This document shows positions 7,577 through 14,676 of a DNA stretch of 22,879 nt, piece by piece. The DNA lies in contig JAEZFW010000026.1 in NCBI GenBank assembly GCA_023417315.1, forward strand, positions 1 to 22,879. Direction: 5' to 3'. Made by a program: the position numbers and the translations under genes. This stretch comes from Pseudomonadota bacterium (lineage in GTDB: Bacteria > Pseudomonadota > Gammaproteobacteria > Steroidobacterales > Steroidobacteraceae). The notes under the pieces were generated by a model. That model saw only the letters and a program-made list of their open reading frames with translations. It did no database searches and had not been told where the DNA came from. How positions within the stretch are numbered: position 1 is the first letter of the stretch; each line of letters opens with the position of its first letter.

Positions 7577-8515
7577 CTATCTGACTACCTTGCTCGCGAC
7601 GTTCGAGTTCGCGCTTTCCGTGCCTGTCGAGGTGAACGCCCTCACTGCGAAGTAGTAGGTCGCAGGCGAGAGATTCTCGACCACGTACGTCGAGATGCCA
7701 GGATTGCGCACCTCCATCGTTCGATTGAGCGAGGTTGGGCTCGTGCCATAGACGATCCGATAGCCGGCCAGATTGCTCAATGTCGAGCCATCCGCATTCC
7801 GAGTCGGTGGCGTCCAAGTGAGTGTTGCCGAGCCAGCGGAAACATCGGTCACGGCGATATTGAACGCAGGCAATGAGACCGTCGTGCGTCCATCGCTCAC
7901 GCGGATCACGATGTTCGAGTACGTACCCACTTGCGCACTGGTCGGGGTGCCGCTCAGACGCCCGGTCGACGTGCTGAAGCTCGCCCAGGACGGACGATTC
8001 GAGATACTGAACGTGAGCCGATCGCCGTTCGGGTCCCTCGCAGTGGGCGTGAACGAATACGCGCTGCCCACTCGTACGGATGTCGCCGGTGATCCGGAGA
8101 TCGTCGGTGCGCTAGTCGAGGGCGGCGGCGGTGTCGTCGTAGGTGTGCCCGCAGTGATCGTGAACGCGGGTAACCGTGCCGTCGTTCTTCCGTCTGTCAC
8201 GCTGATCTGGATGTTGGACCAACGTCCTGCTGAGGTCGGCAAGCCTTTGAGCGTGCCGCCGTAGATGCTGAATTGTGCCCATGGCGGAGCGTTGACGATC
8301 GAGAATCGTAATGATCGTTGCGCCGTATCGGGATCCCTGGCCGTTGGAGTGAACCGGTAGTACTGATTGACGCGCACTGTCGTTGGCGGCGTACCCGAGA
8401 TCGTGGGCCCAGCCGCATGCGCCTCGTTCGAGAACGAGTACACCAGAGCGATGACGAAGAAGAGCGATACGGAGCGCAAACCCAATACGGGCGTGCGCGC
8501 AAGCGAAATGACCAT
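7577..8515 (-). CDS. Secreted protein with two Ig-like domains and a fibronectin type III domain
   Basis: 312 aa from the ATG at 8515, which follows GAGGGT at good spacing and starts a clear signal peptide (residues 1-34, ending NEAHA). Two homologous putative-Ig/cadherin-like domains follow (about 36-125 and 140-227), each starting PTISG.P.T.VRV and holding the strands YRFTPTARDPD or YSFTPTARDPN and ISVTDGRTT or IRVSDGRTT. They are joined by a Thr/Pro-rich linker. A fibronectin type III domain closes the protein (about 228-312: TLTWTPPTRNADGS, GYRIVYGTSP, YYFAVRAFTSTG). No anchor, barrel or enzyme domain is seen, so it is probably exported and acts in the matrix or at the surface. The leader holds a c-di-GMP-I riboswitch, which supports a role in the biofilm/motility switch. 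Confidence 0.88.
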   Translation of the reverse strand: MVISLARTPVLGLRSVSLFFVIALVYSFSNEAHAAGPTISGTPPTTVRVNQYYRFTPTARDPDTAQRSLRFSIVNAPPWAQFSIYGGTLKGLPTSAGRWSNIQISVTDGRTTARLPAFTITAGTPTTTPPPPSTSAPTISGSPATSVRVGSAYSFTPTARDPNGDRLTFSISNRPSWASFSTSTGRLSGTPTSAQVGTYSNIVIRVSDGRTTVSLPAFNIAVTDVSAGSATLTWTPPTRNADGSTLSNLAGYRIVYGTSPTSLNRTMEVRNPGISTYVVENLSPATYYFAVRAFTSTGTESANSNVASKVVR

Positions 8516-8522
8516 TGACGAC

Positions 8523-8550
8523 CCTCGTGGGACTTGCCGACCGCACGAGG
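8523..8550 (-). promoter_or_regulatory. Hairpin covering the ribosome binding site of the Ig/FN3 gene
   Basis: In the mRNA, CCUCGUG (from 8550) can pair with CACGAGG (to 8523). The second arm contains the GAGG ribosome binding site of the ATG at 8515. Between this stem and the riboswitch lies a further stem (8564-8570 with 8588-8594, GAGCGCA/UGCGCUC, extended by CUGC/GCAG). Together they look like an expression platform acting on translation. Which state c-di-GMP favours cannot be told from sequence alone. Confidence 0.65.
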
Positions 8551-8596
8551 ACGCGGCGCCGAAGAGCGCACGCTGCAATTGAGCAGTTGCGCTCGC

Positions 8597-8699
8597 CAGT
8601 GCTTCGGCAGCCTCGCTTTCCTTCACCACCTCGAAGCCATGAAGGATCGACGGCTTTGCGTCCCCACCTCGCGGCGGGTTTGCCCTTTGCAAAACACTG
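8597..8699 (-). promoter_or_regulatory. GEMM-I (c-di-GMP-I) riboswitch aptamer
   Basis: The minus strand reads GCAAAGGGCAAACCC (8690-8676), a stem CCCGCC/GGUGGG closed by a GCGA tetraloop, then GGGACGCAAAGCC (8664-8652). These are the most conserved blocks of the GEMM-I class, including the GNRA loop. A second hairpin follows (CCUUCA/UGAAGG arms), then GCUGCCGAAG. The closing helix P1 forms between CAGUGUUU (8699-8692) and AAGCACUG (8604-8597), eight pairs with one G:U. The aptamer sits 81 bases before the start codon of the Ig/FN3 gene. It was identified by eye, not with a covariance model. Confidence 0.88.
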
Positions 8700-8866
8700 C
8701 AAGGAAATCTCCCCGTATCGACACGAGGAGCGTTCACCTGCACGAGGATCACGGGTATGCCTGACTCGTCCGTGTGCCGGCCGCCGAGTGCGCATCTGGC
8801 ACGCGACGAGAAGTGTCAGCTCGTGTGGCGAGCGCGAGTAAACAGAAGCATTCTCACGTTCGCAAA

Positions 8867-8920
8867 ATGTCGTAGGACTACGACATGTCTGTCGTAGACA
8901 TCATTTGTCTATAGACAAAT
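8867..8920. promoter_or_regulatory. Three abutting palindromes, likely operators
   Basis: Palindrome 1 (8867-8886): ATGTCGTAG and its complement around GA. Palindrome 2 (8885-8901): ATGTCT and AGACAT around five bases. Palindrome 3 (8903-8920): ATTTGTCTATAGACAAAT, perfect. All share TGTC...GACA half-sites. They lie about 170-220 bases upstream of the riboswitch in a gene-free, more AT-rich stretch. A promoter-like pair on the minus strand (TTGCGA, 17 bases, TTTACT) lies next to palindrome 1, on its riboswitch side. They most likely bind a regulator of the Ig/FN3 gene; this is inference. Confidence 0.6.
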
Positions 8921-9129
8921 TTTCTGGATCACTCACAACACTATTTTTCCCGAGCTTTTTTCGTCGATCGGACGCGCATGAATATGCCGAACGGTCGTGA
9001 CTTCGACGCCGTGGTGAATGATTGGGCACGTAGTTGCGGGTTTACCCTGAACGCATCACGCGCGATCGACTGTGAATCCTGTAAATAATGCCGAGCATAT
9101 TTGCCTGTGTTTTGTCTATCGCGCAAACG
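8921..9129. other. Gene-free stretch between palindromes and ABC permease stop
   Basis: With the riboswitch leader, this completes a 614-bp gap without a supported gene (8516-9129). A 61-codon minus-strand frame with a TTG start covers it but has no ribosome binding site and no recognisable domain. No terminator for the ABC operon stands out. Confidence 0.6.
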
Positions 9130-10311
9130 CTATCCGAGAATGGCCTCGCGTCGATAGAGTTTCACAGCGAGCCACGCGAGGAGGATGCCCAACGCGAGCG
9201 TCGTGCCGGCCGAAATCGTGATGTGCAGAAACGGGATCGGATCGCCACGCAAGAGATTGGTCGCGAGCAAGTGCTGGCTCAAGCTCGGCACGAACATGAG
9301 CGGCACGCTCGCCTTCGTGCCGCTCAAGAGAGCGAATAGGATCGGTGCGAGCGGCACGAACAGAACGACCGATAGCCAGGACTGCGCTTCGCGATTGGTG
9401 CGAGTGAAAGAGGCCACGACCGTCATCAGCGCTGCGCCGAGCGGCACGAAGGCGACCATCACGCCGAAGATGCCGCCGACGACGCGCCAGCCGAAGTTTG
9501 CAGACATTCCGAGCATCTCGAGCGGTATGAAACGCAGCACGATCCCGAACGTGATCAACGTGAGCAGCAGCGAGATGGCCATGAATGCGGCGGTGGCGAG
9601 CATCTTGCCGACGATCAGCTCGGCACGGCTGACGGGCAGGCACAGCAGCGGCTCGAGCGAGCCGCGTTCACGTTCGCCCGCGGTCGTGTCGATCGCAAGA
9701 TAGAAGCCGCCGACCAGCATCGACATGAAGCAGAAGTATGTGAGCATTCCCAAGAACAAGGCCGCGCGTCCCGCGGGAGTGGCGACATCGAGTGTTTGCA
9801 CTTCGAGCGGCCGGATCACGTCCGGATTGATTCCGCGCGCGAGCAGCCTCAAGGCCGCAAGCTGACGGCCGTATCCGTCCAACAGACGGCGTGCCCGATC
9901 GGCATTGCCGGAGGTCTGGGTGTTCGCGCTATCAACGACGAGCTCGACGGGCGCCGGATCGCCCGCAGCGAGTCGATCGGCATAGTCCTCCGGAACGATC
10001 AAGACGAGATCGTGTTGGCCCGCGCGGACTGCACCCATCGCCTCATCCGCGGAGAGATCCACGTGCTGGGCGAGCGCACCGTTTTCCTCGAGGAAAGCGA
10101 TGAGATTAGGCGCGCGCTCGGCGCCGGCGACGGCAAGGCGCAAGGGCTCATCTTGCGTCTGGGCGATGCGCTTCGAGGTCATCGTGGCGGTCACTGCAAA
10201 CACGATGGGCGCCAGCAGTACGCCGAAGAAGAAGGCCGATAGGATGACGCGCTTATCCCGAACGTTCTCCAGAACTTCTTTCCAGAAAACGACCGCCGTC
10301 GGCCGCGTCAT
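9130..10311 (-). CDS. ABC-2 type transporter permease (NatB-like)
   Basis: 393 aa. The ATG at 10311 is preceded by GGGGAGGA and overlaps the stop of the ATPase gene by four bases (ATGA), so translation is coupled. The layout is that of the NatB/ABC-2 permeases: a cytoplasmic start (RPTAVVFWKEVLENVRDKR), one membrane segment (about 24-45), a large periplasmic domain (about 46-190), then about five more membrane segments from LFLGMLTYFCFMSML onward. ERERGSLEPLLCLPVSRAELIVGK is the conserved coupling stretch that meets the ATPase. With the neighbouring ATPase it should form an exporter; the substrate is unknown. NatAB itself exports sodium, but relatives export peptides, lipids and drugs. Confidence 0.9.
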   Translation of the reverse strand: MTRPTAVVFWKEVLENVRDKRVILSAFFFGVLLAPIVFAVTATMTSKRIAQTQDEPLRLAVAGAERAPNLIAFLEENGALAQHVDLSADEAMGAVRAGQHDLVLIVPEDYADRLAAGDPAPVELVVDSANTQTSGNADRARRLLDGYGRQLAALRLLARGINPDVIRPLEVQTLDVATPAGRAALFLGMLTYFCFMSMLVGGFYLAIDTTAGERERGSLEPLLCLPVSRAELIVGKMLATAAFMAISLLLTLITFGIVLRFIPLEMLGMSANFGWRVVGGIFGVMVAFVPLGAALMTVVASFTRTNREAQSWLSVVLFVPLAPILFALLSGTKASVPLMFVPSLSQHLLATNLLRGDPIPFLHITISAGTTLALGILLAWLAVKLYRREAILG

Positions 10312-11036
10312 TCGCCATCCTCCCCAGCGGCTGCACGCACGAACGCTTCCTCCAGATCGGGTGCGCCGGTGTGCTCGAGGATCTGCGCGGGCGTGCCGCT
10401 CACGATGACCCGCCCCTGCGAGATGATCACGATGTGATCGCACAGCGCTGCGACTTCTTGCATCACGTGACTCGAGAACAAGATGCAGCGCCCGGCGGCT
10501 CGCAACTCGCGCAATAGATCGCGCAACATGCGCACGGCGTTGACATCGAGGCCATTGGTCGGCTCATCTAGAATGATCGTGCTCGGGCGATGGATGAGGG
10601 AGCGTGCGAGTGCGACCTTCAGCCGCTCGCCTTGCGAGTACCCTTTCGCTCGCCGATCCACGACCGACTCGAGCCGCAGACGCTCGGCGAGCTCCGCGAT
10701 CGCACGCTCGAGCGGCTCGCCGCTCAACCCATGCAGCTTGCCGTAGTAGCGGATGTTCTCGCGTCCGGTCAGATTCGCGTAGAGGCCGCTTGCGTGCGGC
10801 AATACGCCGAGCGAACGGCGGACGCTCAGAGACTCGCGACTGCAATCGCGTCCATCGACGAGCGCACGTCCCGTATCGGCGCGAATGACGGTGCTCAGAA
10901 TGCGCAAGGTCGTCGACTTGCCAGCGCCATTGTGGCCGAGCAGTCCAGTGATGCGACCGTCCTCGGCGCGAAACGAAACGCCGTCGATCGCGCGCACTCG
11001 ACCATACGCGCGCGTCAAGTCCTCAACGACGATCAT
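10308..11036 (-). CDS. ABC transporter ATP-binding protein (NatA-like)
   Basis: 242 aa from the ATG at 11036. Walker A GHNGAGKST (34-42), an altered signature YSQGERLKVALARSL (SQGE in place of SGGQ, as in many NatA/CcmA-type subunits), Walker B TIILDEPTNGLD and the switch histidine in LFSSHVMQEV are all present. It energises the permease encoded immediately downstream, which its stop codon overlaps. Its own start overlaps the stop of the upstream secreted hydrolase by four bases (ATGA), so the three genes form one translationally coupled unit. An upstream frame extension of 19 codons lies wholly within the hydrolase gene and is not needed. Confidence 0.93.
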   Translation of the reverse strand: MIVVEDLTRAYGRVRAIDGVSFRAEDGRITGLLGHNGAGKSTTLRILSTVIRADTGRALVDGRDCSRESLSVRRSLGVLPHASGLYANLTGRENIRYYGKLHGLSGEPLERAIAELAERLRLESVVDRRAKGYSQGERLKVALARSLIHRPSTIILDEPTNGLDVNAVRMLRDLLRELRAAGRCILFSSHVMQEVAALCDHIVIISQGRVIVSGTPAQILEHTGAPDLEEAFVRAAAGEDGE

Positions 11037-12538
11037 GGCGAGGGCCCCGTGCTCGAGATCATGAAAGGAGCCGCGACGATCGCCTCCGCGCACTCCTCAC
11101 CGAGCCCGTTGACCGATGCGCTCGCGATGAAGCGCGAAACGATTCGCGGCATGCAACCCGCCGCGAGCTGACCGTGTCCTTGGCCCGCGAGCACCAGGTG
11201 CAATCCGTTCGAGAATCCCGGGAGAATCTGTTCGCCGTAAGCAGGCGGCGTCACTGGATCGTTCTCTCCTGACAAGATGAGCGTTGGCACATCGCTGCGC
11301 ACCGGTTCGTGAAAATTTTCGTCGACTGCTCCGCGGGGCCAACGATCGCACACTGCTTTCATCGCTGTCATGAACTCTGCGCCGATGTAGGTAGCCGCGA
11401 GCGCTTCGGACGAGAACTCTCGTCCGGTCCAGCGCGGCGCATCTTCGCTGCATACGACACTGAAATGCATCCCATAGGCAAGCTGCTCTTGAAGGCTCCG
11501 CTTGATGATCTCGTATTGAGCAGCGAGCGCTTGCGGTCTGGAGAGCGCCTGTGCTTCGTGAATGAGAAGCGGGAGGATGGAAGCCGATTCATCGCTGTAG
11601 CTCAACAGGCGAATCGCCGCGTTGAGCTCCGGCACGCCGAAGCGCACTTCGATCGGCGCAGCTGTGAGCGGATGAGCGAGCGCCACCTCGAGCGGCGATT
11701 GCTGTAACTGCACGCGCAGCTTCGCGAAGCGCTCGCGCAGCTGCGGGAATGCCTTGTCGCAAGCAGCCTCGTTGGCGCAGCGTTCGAATAGCGCATCTAG
11801 CGCTCGCTGCGCCTCGATCGGGATGTGCGGGCCTAGCGCCAGCTGCGGTGGCACCACGCCGTCGAGCACCAACGCACGCACGCGCTCGGGGTACAGACGT
11901 AAGTAGTGCTGCGCCACCCGCGTGCCATACGACACACCGTACAGATTGATGCGCTCGTAGCCGAGGGCCGCTCGCACTTCTTCAAGATCACGCACCGCGA
12001 TACTGGTCGTGTAGAACCGCGGGTCGCCGGTGAGCGCCTGAAGACAGTTGCGCGTCAATGTCTCCATGAGCGCCGGATCGTCGATCTCGATGAGATCTGC
12101 ATCATCCGGTAGCGGGCAATTCTGTTTGTTCGAACGTCCCGTCCCACGCTGATCCAGAACCACGATGTCGCGGTCGCGACGGATTCTCGATAGCGTGTGA
12201 GCCATGGCCACGTAGAAATCGCTCGCCGCCTGCCCGGGTCCGCCACTCAAGACGAACAACGCATCCGACTCGGCGCTCGTCCGCAATGCAGGAATCACCG
12301 CCACATGCAGTCCGATCCGCTTGGCAGTGGGCTCCTCGCGATTCTCGGGAACGTCGAACGTGCCGCAACGCGCAGCCACGCTGCCGCGACCGCTGCCGCT
12401 TTCGAGCCGGCAATCTTCGAGCGCGAACGTAGATTGAGCTACCCCAGCCGTCTGAAGCAGCGGAGCACACAGTGCCATTGCGACACATGCGACGCTTCGA
12501 TGCCGTCGAAATGCCGGTCGTCGTGGCTGCACGAGCAT
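11033..12538 (-). CDS. Secreted alpha/beta-hydrolase, tripeptidyl/prolyl aminopeptidase-like (TAP-like C-terminus)
   Basis: 501 aa from the ATG at 12538, which follows AGAGGGGACGA; an in-frame ATG at 12607 is also open but adds residues before the signal peptide. Residues 1-36 (basic PRRPAFRRHR, then a hydrophobic run) form a signal peptide. The fold shows the oxyanion stretch LSGGPGQ (97-103), nucleophile Ser203 in LYGVSYGTR, Asp427 in LSGENDPVTPP and His455 in AGQGHGQ. The last part matches the TAP-like domain of SlpD/E-type and proline-iminopeptidase-like enzymes, which remove N-terminal peptides. Paired cysteines suggest disulfides in the periplasm. As first gene of an ABC exporter operon it may process or degrade what is exported; that link is inferred from context only. 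Confidence 0.88.
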   Translation of the reverse strand: MLVQPRRPAFRRHRSVACVAMALCAPLLQTAGVAQSTFALEDCRLESGSGRGSVAARCGTFDVPENREEPTAKRIGLHVAVIPALRTSAESDALFVLSGGPGQAASDFYVAMAHTLSRIRRDRDIVVLDQRGTGRSNKQNCPLPDDADLIEIDDPALMETLTRNCLQALTGDPRFYTTSIAVRDLEEVRAALGYERINLYGVSYGTRVAQHYLRLYPERVRALVLDGVVPPQLALGPHIPIEAQRALDALFERCANEAACDKAFPQLRERFAKLRVQLQQSPLEVALAHPLTAAPIEVRFGVPELNAAIRLLSYSDESASILPLLIHEAQALSRPQALAAQYEIIKRSLQEQLAYGMHFSVVCSEDAPRWTGREFSSEALAATYIGAEFMTAMKAVCDRWPRGAVDENFHEPVRSDVPTLILSGENDPVTPPAYGEQILPGFSNGLHLVLAGQGHGQLAAGCMPRIVSRFIASASVNGLGEECAEAIVAAPFMISSTGPSP

Positions 12539-12751
12539 TCGTCCCCTCTGACTGCGACTTTCAGGCGTATTGTGTACGGACCCTTCGCCTGCCGCGACTC
12601 CTTTCATTCAGATGCGCTCATCCATGTAAGGAACTCATCTAGCTAACGACTGTCGTTCGAAGAGAGGAGGCATCTGCGACTTGCACCGTGGCAGGCGCGG
12701 TTCCATCCTTAGCGTTTGCTGAGCACGCGCGCACGAGTGCAGGGGGTTCTT
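12539..12751. other. Divergent intergenic region (hydrolase operon / DUF3014 pair)
   Basis: Must hold the promoters of both the hydrolase-ABC operon and the DUF3014 pair. A small palindrome, AACGACTGTCGTT (12645-12657), is the only structure I see. No convincing promoter boxes. Confidence 0.4.
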
Positions 12752-13537
12752 GTGAACGAAGATGCGAAGAAATGGGTCTGGTATGCGATACCCATCGCGG
12801 TCGCGATCGCGTTGGGTGCAGCGCTCTACTACGGCTACAGGCAGCGGGCGCCGGAGCCTCCGCCGCAAGCGCAAACGATGCCGGAGGAAGCGACTCCTGA
12901 GCCTGCCATCAAGCATCCGATCGACGATTCGGAAGCCGTAGCCGAACAGCCTCTGCCAACGCTGGAAGAAAGCGACGAACCTCTTCAGGAGTCGCTCAGC
13001 CAAACCTTCGGACAGACAGTCGATCAGTACCTCGTGCCCAAGAACATCATTCGGCACACGGTCGTCACGATCGACAATCTGGCCCGCAAGAAGACGGCCG
13101 TGCAGATGTGGCCCCTGAAGCCGATGAGCGGTCAGTTGATGGTCGAATCCGGCCCGACGATCACGCTCGATCAGAAAAACTTCGCTCGTTACTCGCCGCT
13201 CGTAGGGCTGATGGGCAAGGCCGATACCGCGCAAATCGCGGCTTTGTATCGCCGCTACTACCCCCTCTTCCAGCAATCCTATGTCGATCTCGGCTATCCG
13301 GACGGTTACTTCAACGATCGCCTCGTGGAGGTGATCGATCATCTGCTCGAAACACCGGACGTACGCGGACCCATCGAGCTGACTCAGCCTGGGATGTTCT
13401 ACGAATATGCGGATCCTGCACTCGAGAGCCGCTCGGCGGGTCAAAAGTTGCTTATTCGGATGGGACCTGAGAATGCCGCCATCGTGAAGCGCAAACTGCT
13501 CGAGCTACGCGAGGAGATCACCAAGAAGAATGAGTGA
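12752..13537 (+). CDS. DUF3014 family membrane-anchored protein
   Basis: 261 aa from a GTG at 12752 with AGGGGG just upstream; a TTG 12 codons earlier is a poorer choice. A short charged start (NEDAKK) is followed by one membrane segment (about 8-29), a Pro/Glu-rich linker (30-85), and a conserved globular domain (about 90-255) with features typical of DUF3014: IRHTVVTIDNLARKK, RYSPLVGLMGKAD, YRRYYPLFQQSYVDLGYPDGYFNDRLVEVIDHLL. Function unknown. It should sit in the inner membrane with the domain in the periplasm. The coiled-coil protein gene starts 34 bases after its stop, so the two are probably cotranscribed. Confidence 0.85.
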   Translation: MNEDAKKWVWYAIPIAVAIALGAALYYGYRQRAPEPPPQAQTMPEEATPEPAIKHPIDDSEAVAEQPLPTLEESDEPLQESLSQTFGQTVDQYLVPKNIIRHTVVTIDNLARKKTAVQMWPLKPMSGQLMVESGPTITLDQKNFARYSPLVGLMGKADTAQIAALYRRYYPLFQQSYVDLGYPDGYFNDRLVEVIDHLLETPDVRGPIELTQPGMFYEYADPALESRSAGQKLLIRMGPENAAIVKRKLLELREEITKKNE

Positions 13538-13571
13538 GCCGCCTCGCGCTCGAGGCGAAGGAGAATACACG

Positions 13572-14669
13572 ATGAGCAAGGGGATCGCTGTTCTGGCGTT
13601 GATCAGCGTGGGCGCTTCATTGGGTTGCATGCACCTGGTCCGAGAGCTGCGCGCGGAACGAGTGCAGGTGCAAACGCTACAAAGCAGAGTGACCGAGCTC
13701 GAGCAAGCAGTCGCGGCACACAAAGCGAATGCGAGCACCGCCCCGAGCTCTCCTACGCCAGTATCTCCGTGGTCGGCTCCTGTCGTGGAACACCCGGCGC
13801 AAGCACCAGCTCGCGAGAGCTCAGCTTCGGCGCGATCCGCAGCACCGCCGCCCGCGGTGCCCGATCAGATTCGCGCACACATGCAGCGTCAGCGCGACTT
13901 ATTGAAAGATCCAAAGTATCGCGAAGCGATGCGCGTGCAGCAGCGTCTTCACATGGATTCCTCTTATCCCGGCCTGACGGAGGCGCTCGGCTTCACGAAC
14001 GAAGAGGCCGAGCGCTTTTTCGATCTGCTTTCTCAACACCAGCTCGCGGACATGGAACAGGCGCAGGAGACCATGCCTTGGGGCCCGCAAGATCCGGAAA
14101 GCGCACGAATCGCACACGAAGCGATGCTGGAGCGTCAGCAACGCAACCAGGTCGAAATGGATGCGCAGTTCGGACCCAATACACATCAGAAATGGAAGGA
14201 GTACCAGGAAACGCTGGGCCCGCGACATCGCGTCGCCTCGATGCAGGCTCAACTTGCAATTGCCGGTGCTCCGCTGAGTGCAGAGCAATCGAAGATGCTA
14301 CTCAATGCGTTTGTGGAGGAGCAGCGCCGGCAGTCGAGCGAAATGGTGGCAGCGCATCGGGCCGGCGGCACGAATGCATTCGTCGCTGGCATGCAGGACC
14401 CGGAAGCCTACGCGAAAACGCAAGAACGCGCTCACGAAAGAATCGTGAGCTCCGTTGAGTCCTCACTCAGCCCGCAGCAAGTATCGCATGTCGAATCGAT
14501 GTTGAAGCGCGAGCGCGAGTCGCAAAGAGCGTCGATGGAGCTCGTCCGTGCACAAGGACTCGGCAACGAACAAGGTGTCATCATGGGCAACTGGAGCAGC
14601 GCGCCCATGGGCTTCGTCACGCACGCGGCACCCGTCGAGCTCGAGAACGACGCGCAAGAGCAGCCGTGA
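13572..14669 (+). CDS. Hypothetical membrane-anchored coiled-coil protein
   Basis: 365 aa. The ATG at 13572 is preceded by AAGGAGAA; an earlier ATG at 13530 overlaps the DUF3014 stop but would put 14 odd residues before the membrane segment. Residues 4-20 form a membrane anchor, or less likely a signal. Residues about 22-53 are a heptad-type coiled coil (RELRAERVQVQTLQSRVTEL). A Ser/Pro/Ala-rich linker follows (54-100), and the rest is strongly helical, rich in Gln, Glu, Arg and Met (AHMQRQRDLLKDPKYREAM, LSAEQSKMLLNAFVEEQRRQ, LSPQQVSHVESMLKRERES). I do not recognise a family; the repeated LSxxQ pieces recall helical periplasmic sensor or chaperone proteins, but only loosely. Confidence 0.75.
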   Translation: MSKGIAVLALISVGASLGCMHLVRELRAERVQVQTLQSRVTELEQAVAAHKANASTAPSSPTPVSPWSAPVVEHPAQAPARESSASARSAAPPPAVPDQIRAHMQRQRDLLKDPKYREAMRVQQRLHMDSSYPGLTEALGFTNEEAERFFDLLSQHQLADMEQAQETMPWGPQDPESARIAHEAMLERQQRNQVEMDAQFGPNTHQKWKEYQETLGPRHRVASMQAQLAIAGAPLSAEQSKMLLNAFVEEQRRQSSEMVAAHRAGGTNAFVAGMQDPEAYAKTQERAHERIVSSVESSLSPQQVSHVESMLKRERESQRASMELVRAQGLGNEQGVIMGNWSSAPMGFVTHAAPVELENDAQEQP

Positions 14670-14676
14670 TCGATCA
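14667..14676. other. Palindrome formed by two convergent stop codons
   Basis: TGATCGATCA consists of the TGA stop of the coiled-coil protein gene, four bases, and the TGA stop of rhlE on the other strand. The two genes therefore end tail to tail with no room for a terminator between the coding regions. Confidence 0.8.

Noticed and set aside
8867..8920. Rho-independent terminator of the ABC operon
   Set aside because: It is more than 200 bases after the permease stop, has no T-run on the minus strand, and consists of three dyads rather than one stem-loop.
8941..9126. Possible 61-codon gene between the ABC operon and the palindromes
   Set aside because: TTG start, no ribosome binding site, no recognisable domain.
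12635..13444. Long open frame on the minus strand (269 codons) opposite the DUF3014 gene
   Set aside because: It is the mirror of a gene with a recognised domain, membrane anchor and ribosome binding site; its own translation is Arg/His-rich with no domain.
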